Of a DNA stretch of 14,079 nt, positions 1 to 7,037 are shown piece after piece; position 1 is the stretch's first letter; the number at the start of each line of letters is the position of its first letter. The position numbers and the translations under genes are program-made. Below the pieces are notes generated by a model, which ran no database searches, was not told the DNA's origin, and was given only the letters and a program-made list of their open reading frames with translations. The stretch spans positions 1-14,079 of the forward strand of contig JADFWE010000040.1 of NCBI GenBank assembly GCA_015222915.1, in the 5' to 3' direction. The stretch is from Pseudomonadota bacterium (lineage in GTDB: Bacteria > Pseudomonadota > Gammaproteobacteria > SZUA-229).

Positions 1-338
1 ACAAAAACTAAAAGCTTTTCCTTTGCGTCTTTGCGGCTCTGCGCGAACAATGTTTTTAAGGTCTGCTTTGTGTCAAAAACAGAAGTCATATGCGACGGTC
101 TGTTCGTATGTTTTTTATTGATAAATAAGCAAATTAACATCTGCAGCATAATGAAAATCTTATATTAAGGCATTTCTTAGGTTTTTCAGTATGTTATTGA
201 TATACAGCAAGTGTGCTTATTTGTTAAGATTGCGGGATTTTCTTAACGATGGTGCCCGTCTTAATCGCTTGCTGGTGCAGCTAGCGGGGCGATTGCAGGG
301 CGTGATCTTATTTTTAGGGCTATTTTTCAGGAGTTCAG
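1..338. other. Upstream region of glyA, no gene seen
   Basis: No convincing coding region lies here. The first 44 bases contain three tandem near-copies of an 8-base unit (CTTTGCGT, CTTTGCGG, CTCTGCGC at 21-44), next to the palindrome AAAAGCTTTT at 10-19. Bases 100-240 are AT-rich and would suit a promoter for glyA, but no -35/-10 pair with good spacing stands out, so none is called. A compact hairpin lies at 266-286 (CGCT, T-T mismatch, GCTG, loop GTG, then the complementary CAGC, T, AGCG). A TTAAGA at 224-229 can pair with TCTTAA at 241-246 or at 259-264. These may shape the glyA leader RNA, but the function is unknown. Confidence 0.6.
21..44. repeat. Three tandem 8-base near-copies (CTTTGCGN type)
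   Basis: CTTTGCGT at 21-28, CTTTGCGG at 29-36 and CTCTGCGC at 37-44 are seen directly. It may be one arm of an intergenic repeat whose partner lies to the left of the window. It resembles in style, but not in sequence, the short-unit repeats at 1636-1703 and 13550-13662. Confidence 0.5.
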
Positions 339-1622
339 ATGTTTCCCAAAGACACCAAAATTGACGGTTATGACGAAGCCTTATGGGCGGCGATGCAGCA
401 TGAGACCAGACGCCAGGAAGAGCATATCGAACTGATTGCTTCTGAAAACTATGCCAGCCAGCGTGTGATGGAAGCCCAGGGTTCGGTGCTGACCAATAAA
501 TACGCTGAAGGTTACCCTGCACGTCGTTATTACGGCGGCTGCGAGAATGTCGATGTTGCCGAGCAGCTGGCGATCGACCGTGTGAAGCAGCTGTTTGGTG
601 CTGATTATGCCAACGTGCAGCCACATTCCGGTTCACAGGCCAATGCTGCCGTTTATATGGCTTTGTGCCAGCCGGGTGATACTGTACTGGGTATGTCACT
701 GGCGGACGGTGGTCATCTTACTCACGGTTCCCGCGTGAGTTTCTCTGGCAAGATCTATAATGCGGTGCAATACGGCCTCAACATCGAGACCGGCATCGTC
801 GATTATGATGAGGTACAGCGTCTGGCCGATGAGCATAAACCCAAGATGATCGTGGCCGGTTTCTCTGCGTATTCACAGGTGATGGACTGGGGACGTTTCC
901 GTGAGATCGCGGATTCATGTGGTGCTTACCTGTTCGTCGATATGGCCCATGTTGCCGGTCTTATCGCAGCCGGTGTTTATCCGAATCCTGTCGGTGTCGC
1001 TGATGTCGTGACATCGACCACCCATAAAACCTTGCGTGGACCACGTGGTGGTATCATCCTGGCGGGTGAGCAGTCGTTACTGAAAAATGAAGATATCGCG
1101 AAAAAACTGAACTCGGCGATCTTTCCCGGCACCCAGGGCGGCCCGCTGATGCACGTGATTGCAGCCAAGGCCGTCTCGTTCAAGGAAGCGATGGAACCTG
1201 AATTTGTTACCTATCAGAAGCAGGTCATCGTCAATGCACAGGCGATGGCGAAAGTCGTACTGGAACGCGGTTATAAAGTGGTCTCCGGCGGTACCGATAA
1301 CCATCTGTTCCTGTGGGATCTCACGACTAAAAGCCTGACCGGTAAAGTGGTCGAGGCAGAGTTAGGCAAGGCTCATATCACAGTGAATAAAAATGCGGTG
1401 CCTAATGATCCGCAGTCACCATTTGTTACCAGCGGCATCCGTGTCGGTACGCCGGCGATTACTACCCGTGGTTTCGATGAGCAGGATGCCGCCGATCTGG
1501 CGACCTGGATGTGTGACATCATCGACAGTATCAAAGATGAAACTGCTGACAGCAGCATCGTCGACAGCGTGCGTGAGAAAGTTACGGCTATCTGCGCGCG
1601 TTTACCGGTATATGAGAGCTAA
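339..1622 (+). CDS. glyA: Serine hydroxymethyltransferase
   Basis: A PLP enzyme that interconverts serine plus tetrahydrofolate with glycine plus 5,10-methylenetetrahydrofolate in the cytosol. It is the main source of one-carbon units for purines, thymidylate and methionine. The 427-residue product is near the usual bacterial length (E. coli 417). Visible family features are the N-terminal [10 protein letters not shown] stretch (about 31-40), [16 protein letters not shown] (66-81), Asp201 with His204 in the PLP-binding [10 protein letters not shown] segment, and the PLP-binding lysine, Lys230, in [14 protein letters not shown]. The start is supported by a strong ribosome binding site AGGAG at 329-333, five bases before the ATG. 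Its placement directly before nrdR and the riboflavin genes is a common proteobacterial order. No PurR- or MetR-type operator was recognised upstream. Identification is very secure. Confidence 0.98.
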   Translation: MFPKDTKIDGYDEALWAAMQHETRRQEEHIELIASENYASQRVMEAQGSVLTNKYAEGYPARRYYGGCENVDVAEQLAIDRVKQLFGADYANVQPHSGSQANAAVYMALCQPGDTVLGMSLADGGHLTHGSRVSFSGKIYNAVQYGLNIETGIVDYDEVQRLADEHKPKMIVAGFSAYSQVMDWGRFREIADSCGAYLFVDMAHVAGLIAAGVYPNPVGVADVVTSTTHKTLRGPRGGIILAGEQSLLKNEDIAKKLNSAIFPGTQGGPLMHVIAAKAVSFKEAMEPEFVTYQKQVIVNAQAMAKVVLERGYKVVSGGTDNHLFLWDLTTKSLTGKVVEAELGKAHITVNKNAVPNDPQSPFVTSGIRVGTPAITTRGFDEQDAADLATWMCDIIDSIKDETADSSIVDSVREKVTAICARLPVYES

Positions 1623-1635
1623 TAAAACGTGTTGT

Positions 1636-1703
1636 AAGTTGTATGTTTTAAGTTGTAAGTTAAAAACGTACAGCTAAAAACTTATAACTTAAACCTATAA
1701 CTT
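1636..1703. repeat. Long AT-rich imperfect inverted repeat (hairpin) between glyA and nrdR
   Basis: The arms are 1636-1661 and 1679-1703, with a 17-base loop. Each arm is itself built of AAGTTRTA-type units. Compared with the reverse complement of arm 2, arm 1 differs by three substitutions and one extra base. Two of the substitutions would be G-U pairs in RNA, so the transcript could form a stem of about 25 pairs with one mismatch and one bulge. The element fills nearly the whole gap and ends 12 bases before the nrdR ATG. It could weaken transcription or translation into nrdR, or be a neutral genome-wide repeat; the sequence alone does not decide. Confidence 0.8.
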
Positions 1704-1715
1704 AAAACTTTATCT

Positions 1716-2189
1716 ATGCATTGTCCGTTCTGTTCAGCGCCCGATACCCGGGTGATCGACTCGCGATTAGCCAACGATGGCGATCAGGTCCGCCGCCGCC
1801 GTGAATGTGCCTCGTGCAATGAGCGCTTCACCACTTATGAGAGCGCCGAGCTCAATATGCCGCGTATCGTGAAGCAGGACGGCAGTCGTATGCCGTTCAA
1901 GGAAGAAAAGCTGAGCGCCGGTGTCATGCGTGCCCTGGAGAAACGCCCAGTGAGTACCGAGCAGATCGACGATGCGCTTAACCGTATCAAGCATCAGTTG
2001 CTGGCCGCGGGTGAGCGTGAAATAAACTCTGCAAGGATAGGCAACATGGTAATGGAAGAGCTGCTGGCGCTGGACCAGGTCGCTTATATCCGCTTTGCCT
2101 CCGTGTATCTTGACTTCAGCGATATCAACGCCTTCCGCGATGCCATCGAAAAGCTGGAGCAGACGAAATCACCGAGGAAGAACCGGTAA
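1716..2189 (+). CDS. nrdR: Transcriptional repressor NrdR
   Basis: NrdR senses ATP/dATP and represses ribonucleotide reductase genes by binding NrdR boxes. The 157-residue product has the two-domain layout. The N-terminal zinc ribbon has ligands Cys3, Cys6 (MHCPFC), Cys31 and Cys34 (CASC), followed by the basic run RRRR before the second pair. An ATP-cone occupies about 49-139. Length and order match the family (E. coli 149). The start is fixed by the conserved MHCPFC N-terminus, although no Shine-Dalgarno sequence is visible: the preceding bases belong to the AT-rich inverted repeat, so initiation may be weak or rely on AT-richness. No NrdR box pair or ribonucleotide reductase gene is seen in the window, so its targets lie elsewhere. 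It sits between glyA and ribD on the same strand. Confidence 0.97.
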   Translation: MHCPFCSAPDTRVIDSRLANDGDQVRRRRECASCNERFTTYESAELNMPRIVKQDGSRMPFKEEKLSAGVMRALEKRPVSTEQIDDALNRIKHQLLAAGEREINSARIGNMVMEELLALDQVAYIRFASVYLDFSDINAFRDAIEKLEQTKSPRKNR

Positions 2190-2196
2190 TCGTCTG

Positions 2197-2210
2197 ACTA
2201 CCGGGGTAGT
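2197..2210 (+). other. Small hairpin before ribD
   Basis: ACTAC at 2197-2201 and GTAGT at 2206-2210 form a 5-bp stem with a CGGG loop in the 38-base nrdR-ribD gap. There is no T-tract, so it is not a terminator. The element is short and could be chance. The gap is far too short for an FMN riboswitch. Confidence 0.3.
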
Positions 2211-2227
2211 TATACCGAAGATAAAAC

Positions 2228-3367
2228 ATGAACACTGACGTTGAATACATGCAGCGGGCTTTGCAGCTTGCCAGGAAGGGGCGTTACACCACTGACCCTA
2301 ACCCCCGTGTCGGCTGCGTTATCGTCAGAGACGGGACTATCGTCGGCGAAGGCTGGCATCAGTGCACGGGTGAGCCTCATGCTGAGATTCATGCCCTGGA
2401 ACAGGCAGGTGATGCCGCCAGCGGCGCGACGGTTTACGTAACGCTGGAGCCGTGCAGTCACACCGGAAAAACACCGCCATGTGCCAATGCACTGGTAAAA
2501 GGCGGGGTAAAGAAAGTAGTTGCTGCCATGCTCGACCCGAATCCGCTGGTGGCTGGACGCGGCCTCATAAGATTGCATCAGGCGGGTATCGAAACCGATA
2601 ACGGATTACTGGAAGCGCAGGCACTTGAACTAAATCGCGGCTTTATCAAACGCATGAAAGCGGGCCGGCCGTTTGTGCGGGTGAAGCTGGCGATGAGCCT
2701 GGATGGCCGCACCGCGATGGCATCGGGTGAGAGCAAATGGATCAGCAGTGATGCCTCGAGAATCGATGTGCAGCGTATGCGTGCTGAGAGTTCGGCCATC
2801 CTCACCGGCATGGGGACCGTGGTGGCGGATGATCCTTCGATGGATGTTCGCCTGTCGGTGGACGAGCTGGGTATCGCTTCGTTCGCCGATGAAGTCAGGC
2901 AGCCGCTTCGCGTGGTGCTGGATAGCCATTTCGCCATGCCCGAGGATGTGAAGATCATCGCGCAGGATGGCAGGTGCCGGGTTTACACCACGGTTGCTGT
3001 GGGTAATCAGGATGACTATCCGTTTAAGATTAAAACCGTCGCTGCCGAGCGGGATGGCAGAGTGGATCTTCCGGCGATGTTGAAAGACCTGGGCAAGGAA
3101 GAGATAAATAATCTACACGTAGAAGCCGGTTCGGTTTTGTGCGGTGCTCTTTTACAGGAAGGTCTGGTCGATGAGATCGTTATCTATATGGCACCGCATC
3201 TTATGGGCGACCGGGCGAAAGGTCTGTTCAGTCTGCCCGGTCTGAACGAGATGAAGGACAGGGTCTCACTTGAGATCAAAGACGTGCGTGCCGTGGGTCA
3301 GGATATACGCATCACCGCACAACCGGTCGCTGCTGGTTCTGTTGTTGGTGGGGCGGCCAGTAAATAG
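2228..3367 (+). CDS. ribD: Bifunctional riboflavin biosynthesis deaminase/reductase RibD
   Basis: Catalyses the second and third steps from the GTP cyclohydrolase II product: deamination of 2,5-diamino-6-ribosylamino-4-pyrimidinone 5'-phosphate, then NADPH-dependent reduction of the ribosyl side chain. The 379-residue protein has both domains. The N-terminal cytidine-deaminase-like domain (about 1-145) has His51-Ala-Glu53 as zinc ligand and catalytic acid, and Cys76 and Cys85 as zinc ligands in EPCSHTGKTPPC. The C-terminal reductase domain (about 146-365) carries KLAMSLDGRTA, the SKWISS motif and LHVEAGSVLCGALL (about 296-309). Length matches E. coli RibD (367) plus a short tail. It opens the riboflavin gene run; an HslV-like gene follows before ribE. 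The ribosome binding site is weak. Identification is secure. Confidence 0.97.
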   Translation: MNTDVEYMQRALQLARKGRYTTDPNPRVGCVIVRDGTIVGEGWHQCTGEPHAEIHALEQAGDAASGATVYVTLEPCSHTGKTPPCANALVKGGVKKVVAAMLDPNPLVAGRGLIRLHQAGIETDNGLLEAQALELNRGFIKRMKAGRPFVRVKLAMSLDGRTAMASGESKWISSDASRIDVQRMRAESSAILTGMGTVVADDPSMDVRLSVDELGIASFADEVRQPLRVVLDSHFAMPEDVKIIAQDGRCRVYTTVAVGNQDDYPFKIKTVAAERDGRVDLPAMLKDLGKEEINNLHVEAGSVLCGALLQEGLVDEIVIYMAPHLMGDRAKGLFSLPGLNEMKDRVSLEIKDVRAVGQDIRITAQPVAAGSVVGGAASK

Positions 3368-3401
3368 TATGTATAAAAATTTTGTCGATTAGAGGTTATT
3401 G

Positions 3402-4001
3402 ATGTCAACTGTTGTTGTTGTAAAAAAAGCAGGCAAGGTCTGTATCGCTGCAGACAGTCTCACCAGTTTTGGTGATCTGAAACTGAGCTCAGAGTATGAC
3501 GCCGCTCACGATAAGATCCTGTGTCACGATGAAAACCATCTCGGCATCGTCGGCAGCGCAGCACATCAGCTGGTGCTGGAAAGTGTTTTCGCCAGTAAAA
3601 AAGTGGCGGACAGAAAAGTTGATATCGATCTCTCATCACGCCTCGCCGTTTTCGAGACATTCCGTGGACTGCATCCGTTGTTAAAAGAAAAATATTTTTT
3701 AAACGCTAAAGATGAGGATGATGATCCTTATGAATCAACTCAGATCGATGCGCTGATCGCTAACCCGTTCGGTATCTTCGGCGTGCATTCATTACGTGAA
3801 GTTACCGAGTATAAAAAATTCTGGGCGATAGGTTCCGGTGCGGAGTATGCGCTGGGTGCGATGTTCGCCGTCTACAACGATAAGAAAAAAACAGCAGAGG
3901 ATATCGCGCATGTCGGTGTGGCTGCCGGTGCGGAGTTTAATAACGCATCCTCAATGCCGTTATCTTCTTATGTCGCCAGTCTGCATAAAGCGGCTAAATA
4001 A
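3402..4001 (+). CDS. HslV/proteasome-beta-like Ntn hydrolase of unknown role
   Basis: The 199-residue protein looks like a self-compartmentalising protease subunit. Aligned with HslV, the N-terminus after Met gives Ser2-Thr3-Val-Val in place of the Thr1-Thr2 start. Then come GKVCIAAD with Asp18 (HslV Asp17 position, same spacing) and Lys38 in HDKIL (HslV Lys33 position, with four extra residues between). The segment FWAIGSGAEYALGAMFAVYN (140-159) and a following AEDIAHVGVAAGAEFN match HslV's GSG segment and C-terminal helix. Bacterial relatives include Anbu and the proteobacterial BPH proteins, and BPH is my best guess. The ATG at 3402 is chosen over an in-frame TTG at 3399 because it follows AGAGG (3391-3395) and places the Ser-Thr end correctly. 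No HslU or other AAA+ partner is in the window. The gene lies between ribD (34-base gap) and ribE (23-base gap), so it is probably co-transcribed. Substrate and role are unknown; homologues may carry misleading names. Confidence 0.75.
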   Translation: MSTVVVVKKAGKVCIAADSLTSFGDLKLSSEYDAAHDKILCHDENHLGIVGSAAHQLVLESVFASKKVADRKVDIDLSSRLAVFETFRGLHPLLKEKYFLNAKDEDDDPYESTQIDALIANPFGIFGVHSLREVTEYKKFWAIGSGAEYALGAMFAVYNDKKKTAEDIAHVGVAAGAEFNNASSMPLSSYVASLHKAAK

Positions 4002-4024
4002 CTGAAGCCTGTACGAGAAATATT

Positions 4025-4690
4025 ATGTTTACCGGAATTATCGAATCACTGGGCAGCATCAAAAAGATAGAGCCTGTCGGTGGTGATATGCGTCTGCATG
4101 TCGACACGGGTGTCCGTGGCTCGGCTATGGATATGAGTGATGTGCAGCTCGGTGACAGCATCGCGGTCAACGGTGTCTGCCTGACGGCGATTGAATTTGA
4201 TGACAAGCATTTCGTTGCTGATGTTTCCAATGAGACGATCACGCTTACCAGCCTGAAAGATCTGGCGGTCGGCAGTGAAGTGAACCTGGAGAAAGCGCTG
4301 TTGCCGACCACGAGACTGGGCGGACATCTGGTCAGTGGTCATGTGGACGGCCTCGGTGAAGTGCTCTCCATCAAGGAGGAGTCGCGTTCTATTCAGCTTA
4401 TTATCCGCGCGCCGGAAGAGCTGAAACACTATATCGCGATGAAAGGTTCGATCTGCATCGATGGCACCAGTCTCACGGTCAACAAGGTCGATAATGCGGA
4501 TTTCGAGATCAACATCGTCCCGCACACACAATTGCGAACCATTATCAAAAATTATAAGACAGGTACCAGGGTAAATCTCGAAGTCGACCTGATCGCACGT
4601 TACCTCGAACGTCTGCTGACGAAGCAGGGCGGTGCAGACGAAAGCAGTATAACAATCGAATCATTAGCAAAGGCCGGCTTTGTCGGTTAA
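4025..4690 (+). CDS. ribE: Riboflavin synthase, alpha subunit type
   Basis: Catalyses the last step of riboflavin formation, the dismutation of two 6,7-dimethyl-8-ribityllumazine molecules into riboflavin and the pyrimidine substrate that RibH re-uses. The 221-residue product has the canonical MFTGIIES start and the internal duplication of two beta-barrel lumazine-binding halves. The first half (about 1-97) has GDSIAVNGVCLTA. The second (about 98-200) has GGHLVSGHVDG and the matching GSICIDGTSLTVN. A C-terminal helix follows and would hold the trimer together. Length is normal (E. coli 213). The gene is called ribE or ribC depending on the species; ribE is used here. It lies 23 bases after the protease-like gene and 21 bases before ribB, so an operon is likely. 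Confidence 0.97.
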   Translation: MFTGIIESLGSIKKIEPVGGDMRLHVDTGVRGSAMDMSDVQLGDSIAVNGVCLTAIEFDDKHFVADVSNETITLTSLKDLAVGSEVNLEKALLPTTRLGGHLVSGHVDGLGEVLSIKEESRSIQLIIRAPEELKHYIAMKGSICIDGTSLTVNKVDNADFEINIVPHTQLRTIIKNYKTGTRVNLEVDLIARYLERLLTKQGGADESSITIESLAKAGFVG

Positions 4691-4711
4691 GCCTGTTGGA
4701 AAAACAAGTTT

Positions 4712-5830
4712 ATGAAATTAAATAGCACAGAAGAAATTATAGAAGATATCCGTCAGGGCAAGATGGTCGTCATCATGGATGACGAGGACCGCGAGAACGA
4801 AGGTGATCTGTTGATGGCAGCGTCAGCAGTAACGGCTGATGATGTGAATTTCATGGCGCGTTACGGCCGTGGTCTTATCTGCCTGACGCTGACAGAGGAA
4901 CGTTGCCGGCAGTTGAATCTGCCGTTGATGATCCACGGAACTGATGTCCTCGAGAGCACTAACTTCACCATGTCGATAGAAGCAACTGAGGGTGTTACTA
5001 CCGGCATCTCGGCGGCCGACCGTGCGGTGACGATACAGGCAGCGGTCAAAGCTGATGCATCACCGAAAGATATCGTGCAGCCGGGCCACATCTTTCCGTT
5101 GATGGCGCAGCCCGGTGGTGTACTGACCCGTGCCGGTCATACCGAAGCTGGTTGTGATCTTGCTGCGCTAGCCGGGCTCGATGCCAGCGCTATGATCGTC
5201 GAGATCCTCAATGAAGACGGTACCATGGCGCGCCGCCCCGACCTTGAGACGTTTGCCAAAGAACATGATCTGAAGATCGGTACCATCGAAGACCTGATCA
5301 GTTACCGCCTCAAGAATGAAAAAACAGTTAGCCGTATCTCACAATGTGAGTTTCCTTCCGACTACGGCAACTTTACCCTGATGGCGTATCGTAATGAGCT
5401 GGATCAACAGACGCATTATGCGCTGGTTAAAGCTGGTGCAGGTGGTATCGATTCTGAGCAGCCGGTGCTGGTGCGTGTGCATATGAAAAATGCCCTGAGC
5501 GATGCGCTGGGCTCTCAGGATTCGAAATCGTGGCCCCTGCAGGATGCTCTGAAGCAGGTTGCTGAAGCCGAGCAGGGTGTAGTGGTATTATTAAATCTGC
5601 CGGATGAAGACGCGGTGATACTGCAATGGATGGCAGAACATTCTGATGCACAGCAGCAGGATACCGTTAAGACCAAACAACCGGCCGATATCAGAACCGA
5701 CGGTGTCGGTGCACAGATACTGGTTGATCTCGGTGTAAGAAAGATGAGGCTGATGACCGCGCCGAAAGTGATACATGGCCTCGCTGGTTTTGGCCTCGAG
5801 GTCGTCGATTACGTCGCCGGTCAGAACTAA
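4712..5830 (+). CDS. ribB: 3,4-dihydroxy-2-butanone-4-phosphate synthase fused to inactive GTP cyclohydrolase II-like domain (RibBX type)
   Basis: The N-terminal domain (about 1-203) makes 3,4-dihydroxy-2-butanone 4-phosphate from ribulose 5-phosphate. It has the metal and substrate loop DDEDRENEGD (23-32), ARYGRGLICL, and the GHTEAGCDLAALAGL motif with His143 and Glu145. The C-terminal domain (about 205-372) aligns with GTP cyclohydrolase II but has lost its active site. The three zinc cysteines of E. coli RibA (54, 65, 67) line up with Asn260, Ser271 and Ser273 in RVHMKNALSDALGSQDSKSW, and the RQEGR nucleotide-binding motif is absent. The frame is open throughout and the fold still looks conserved (VGAQILVDLGVRKMRLMT near the end), so this is not a recent pseudogene. 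It fits the described proteobacterial RibBX class, not a working RibBA. A true ribA for the first pathway step must lie outside the window. Confidence 0.93.
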   Translation: MKLNSTEEIIEDIRQGKMVVIMDDEDRENEGDLLMAASAVTADDVNFMARYGRGLICLTLTEERCRQLNLPLMIHGTDVLESTNFTMSIEATEGVTTGISAADRAVTIQAAVKADASPKDIVQPGHIFPLMAQPGGVLTRAGHTEAGCDLAALAGLDASAMIVEILNEDGTMARRPDLETFAKEHDLKIGTIEDLISYRLKNEKTVSRISQCEFPSDYGNFTLMAYRNELDQQTHYALVKAGAGGIDSEQPVLVRVHMKNALSDALGSQDSKSWPLQDALKQVAEAEQGVVVLLNLPDEDAVILQWMAEHSDAQQQDTVKTKQPADIRTDGVGAQILVDLGVRKMRLMTAPKVIHGLAGFGLEVVDYVAGQN

Positions 5831-5833
5831 CAT

Positions 5834-5881
5834 GTGGGCAGGTAATCTTTTCTGCTCACGCGTAACCCTGGAATAATCCAG
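5834..5881 (+). other. Two adjacent hairpins between ribB and ribH
   Basis: Hairpin A pairs GTGGGCAG (5834-5841) with CTGCTCAC (5852-5859), 8 pairs including one G-U, with a 10-base loop. Hairpin B pairs CTGGA (5868-5872) with TCCAG (5877-5881) around an ATAA loop. They lie directly after the ribB stop in a 103-base gap that ends in AT-rich sequence before ribH. Neither is followed by a T-tract, so they are not typical terminators. They may stabilise or process the mRNA, helping ribH, whose product is needed in large amounts for its 60-mer or 10-mer shells, to be expressed separately. That role is inferred. Confidence 0.5.
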
Positions 5882-5933
5882 AAATAATCAACGCATAAAA
5901 AATTAGAAAACATAATACAGAACGAGACAGATA

Positions 5934-6407
5934 ATGAGTGAAGTAAATACAATTGAAGGTAGCCTGCAATATAAAGAAGGTCGTTTTGCGATTGCAGTGG
6001 CGCGTTTTAACGGTTACATCGTCGAGAGCCTGGTCGATGGCGCGATGGATGTTTTATTGCGTCATGGTGTCGAAGCGTCTGATATCACAGTGGTCCGCGT
6101 CCCCGGCGCATTTGAATTGCCGGTGACTGTTCAGCAGCTGGCACAGTCGGGAAAATATAATGCCATCATCGCACTGGGTGCCGTCATCCGTGGTGCGACG
6201 CCGCATTTCGACATCGTTGCCGCTGAATCAGCGAAAGGTCTGTCTGCCATCGCACTGGATCATGGCATGCCGATCATCAATGGTATCCTGACTACAGACA
6301 GCATCGAACAGACCATCGAACGTGCCGGTACCAAGGCAGGCAACAAAGGCGCTGAAGCGGCCGCCTGTGCTATCGAAATGGTCAATGTGTTCAAGCAGCT
6401 GGATTGA
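5934..6407 (+). CDS. ribH: 6,7-dimethyl-8-ribityllumazine synthase
   Basis: Condenses 5-amino-6-ribitylamino-uracil with 3,4-dihydroxy-2-butanone 4-phosphate (the RibB product) to form the substrate of RibE. The 157-residue length matches E. coli RibH (156). Motifs are [11 protein letters not shown] (23-33), RVPGAFELP (55-63), and the active-site segment [14 protein letters not shown] with Arg86 and the presumed general base His91. [18 protein letters not shown] follows, then the conserved NKGAEAA segment (137-143). A weak purine-rich ribosome binding site (GAGACAG) precedes the ATG. It stands 103 bases after ribB and 45 bases before nusB, an old and widespread pairing of ribH and nusB in proteobacteria. 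Confidence 0.98.
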   Translation: MSEVNTIEGSLQYKEGRFAIAVARFNGYIVESLVDGAMDVLLRHGVEASDITVVRVPGAFELPVTVQQLAQSGKYNAIIALGAVIRGATPHFDIVAAESAKGLSAIALDHGMPIINGILTTDSIEQTIERAGTKAGNKGAEAAACAIEMVNVFKQLD

Positions 6408-6452
6408 TCTACTCGAATACGAAAAACCAGACTTACCCGAGCTATATAAAAA

Positions 6453-6950
6453 ATGACTGATTCCAAAAAGCCTGATCTTGATGATTCGGTGGCGACAGCC
6501 GTACCTGCGGACAAGAGTGTTGCCAAAGCCCGTGGTAAATCACGCCGTCTCGCCATGCAGGCTATCTATCAGTGGCAGATGACGGGTGACAGCGTTACTG
6601 ATATCAAGCAGCAGTTTGTCGATGATAATAATATGGCGAAGATCGATCTGAATTATTTTTCAGAGATGGTCAGCGGCGTAGCATCATCGATCAGTGAACT
6701 TGACCCCTTGCTGGCGAAGAACATGACGCGTAGTGTAGAGTCAGTCGATCCGGTGGAGCGTTCGATATTACGGCTGGCGACCTACGAATTCGTTAATCGT
6801 CTCGATGTGCCTTATCGTGTGGTCTTGAACGAAGCGGTTAATATCACGAAAGAGTTCTGCTCCGAAAACAGCCACACCTTCGTCAATGCGGTTCTGGATA
6901 AAGTGGCAAAAGAAGTCCGCAAGATAGAAGTGCAATCGAACAAGTCCTGA
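6453..6950 (+). CDS. nusB: Transcription antitermination factor NusB
   Basis: NusB binds boxA RNA with NusE (ribosomal protein S10) and promotes antitermination and proper synthesis of rRNA. The 165-residue product is longer than E. coli NusB (139), mostly through an N-terminal tail of about 27 charged residues before the core ARGKSRRLAMQAIYQWQMTG. The core shows the all-helical family pattern, with SVDPVERSILRLATYEF, RLDVPYRVVLNEAVNITKEF and the C-terminal FVNAVLDKVAKEVR. The start ATG lacks a clear Shine-Dalgarno sequence. A shorter protein could begin later, but the next in-frame ATG (codon 34) falls inside the conserved core, so 6453 is kept. Co-location with ribH and thiL is typical. Confidence 0.96.
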   Translation: MTDSKKPDLDDSVATAVPADKSVAKARGKSRRLAMQAIYQWQMTGDSVTDIKQQFVDDNNMAKIDLNYFSEMVSGVASSISELDPLLAKNMTRSVESVDPVERSILRLATYEFVNRLDVPYRVVLNEAVNITKEFCSENSHTFVNAVLDKVAKEVRKIEVQSNKS

Positions 6951-6951
6951 A

Positions 6952-7023
6952 CATCGACAGCTGCAGAGTGCTGCGAGTATCTCCTGTTATGCAGCACTGG
7001 CCATGTAACACCGTCTATCGATG
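6952..7023 (+). other. Nested stem-loop structure in the nusB-thiL gap
   Basis: An outer stem pairs CATCGACAG (6952-6960) with CTATCGATG (7015-7023), eight pairs and one C-A mismatch. It encloses an inner perfect 8-bp stem, AGTGCTGC (6967-6974) with GCAGCACT (6991-6998). The outer 3' arm touches the probable thiL ribosome binding site GAAGGTG (7023-7029), so folding could affect thiL translation. No TPP riboswitch core motif (such as CTGAGA) is present. Regulation is inferred only from position. Confidence 0.5.
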
Positions 7024-7037
7024 AAGGTGCCTGAGTG

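Noticed and set aside
217..699. 160-residue reading frame on the - strand over the glyA start
   Set aside because: It lies mostly antisense to glyA and has low-complexity basic composition with no recognisable family.
2190..2227. FMN riboswitch before ribD
   Set aside because: The gap is only 38 bases and contains a small hairpin without RFN motifs.
3399..3401. TTG start of the protease-like gene
   Set aside because: The ATG directly after it fits the ribosome binding site and puts Ser-Thr at the N-terminus as expected for the fold.
4712..5830. Annotation as bifunctional RibBA with GTP cyclohydrolase II activity
   Set aside because: All three zinc cysteines and the RQEGR motif are replaced in the C-terminal domain.
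6951..7037. TPP riboswitch before thiL
   Set aside because: The gap folds well, but the conserved CTGAGA and the second TPP-binding motif are missing.
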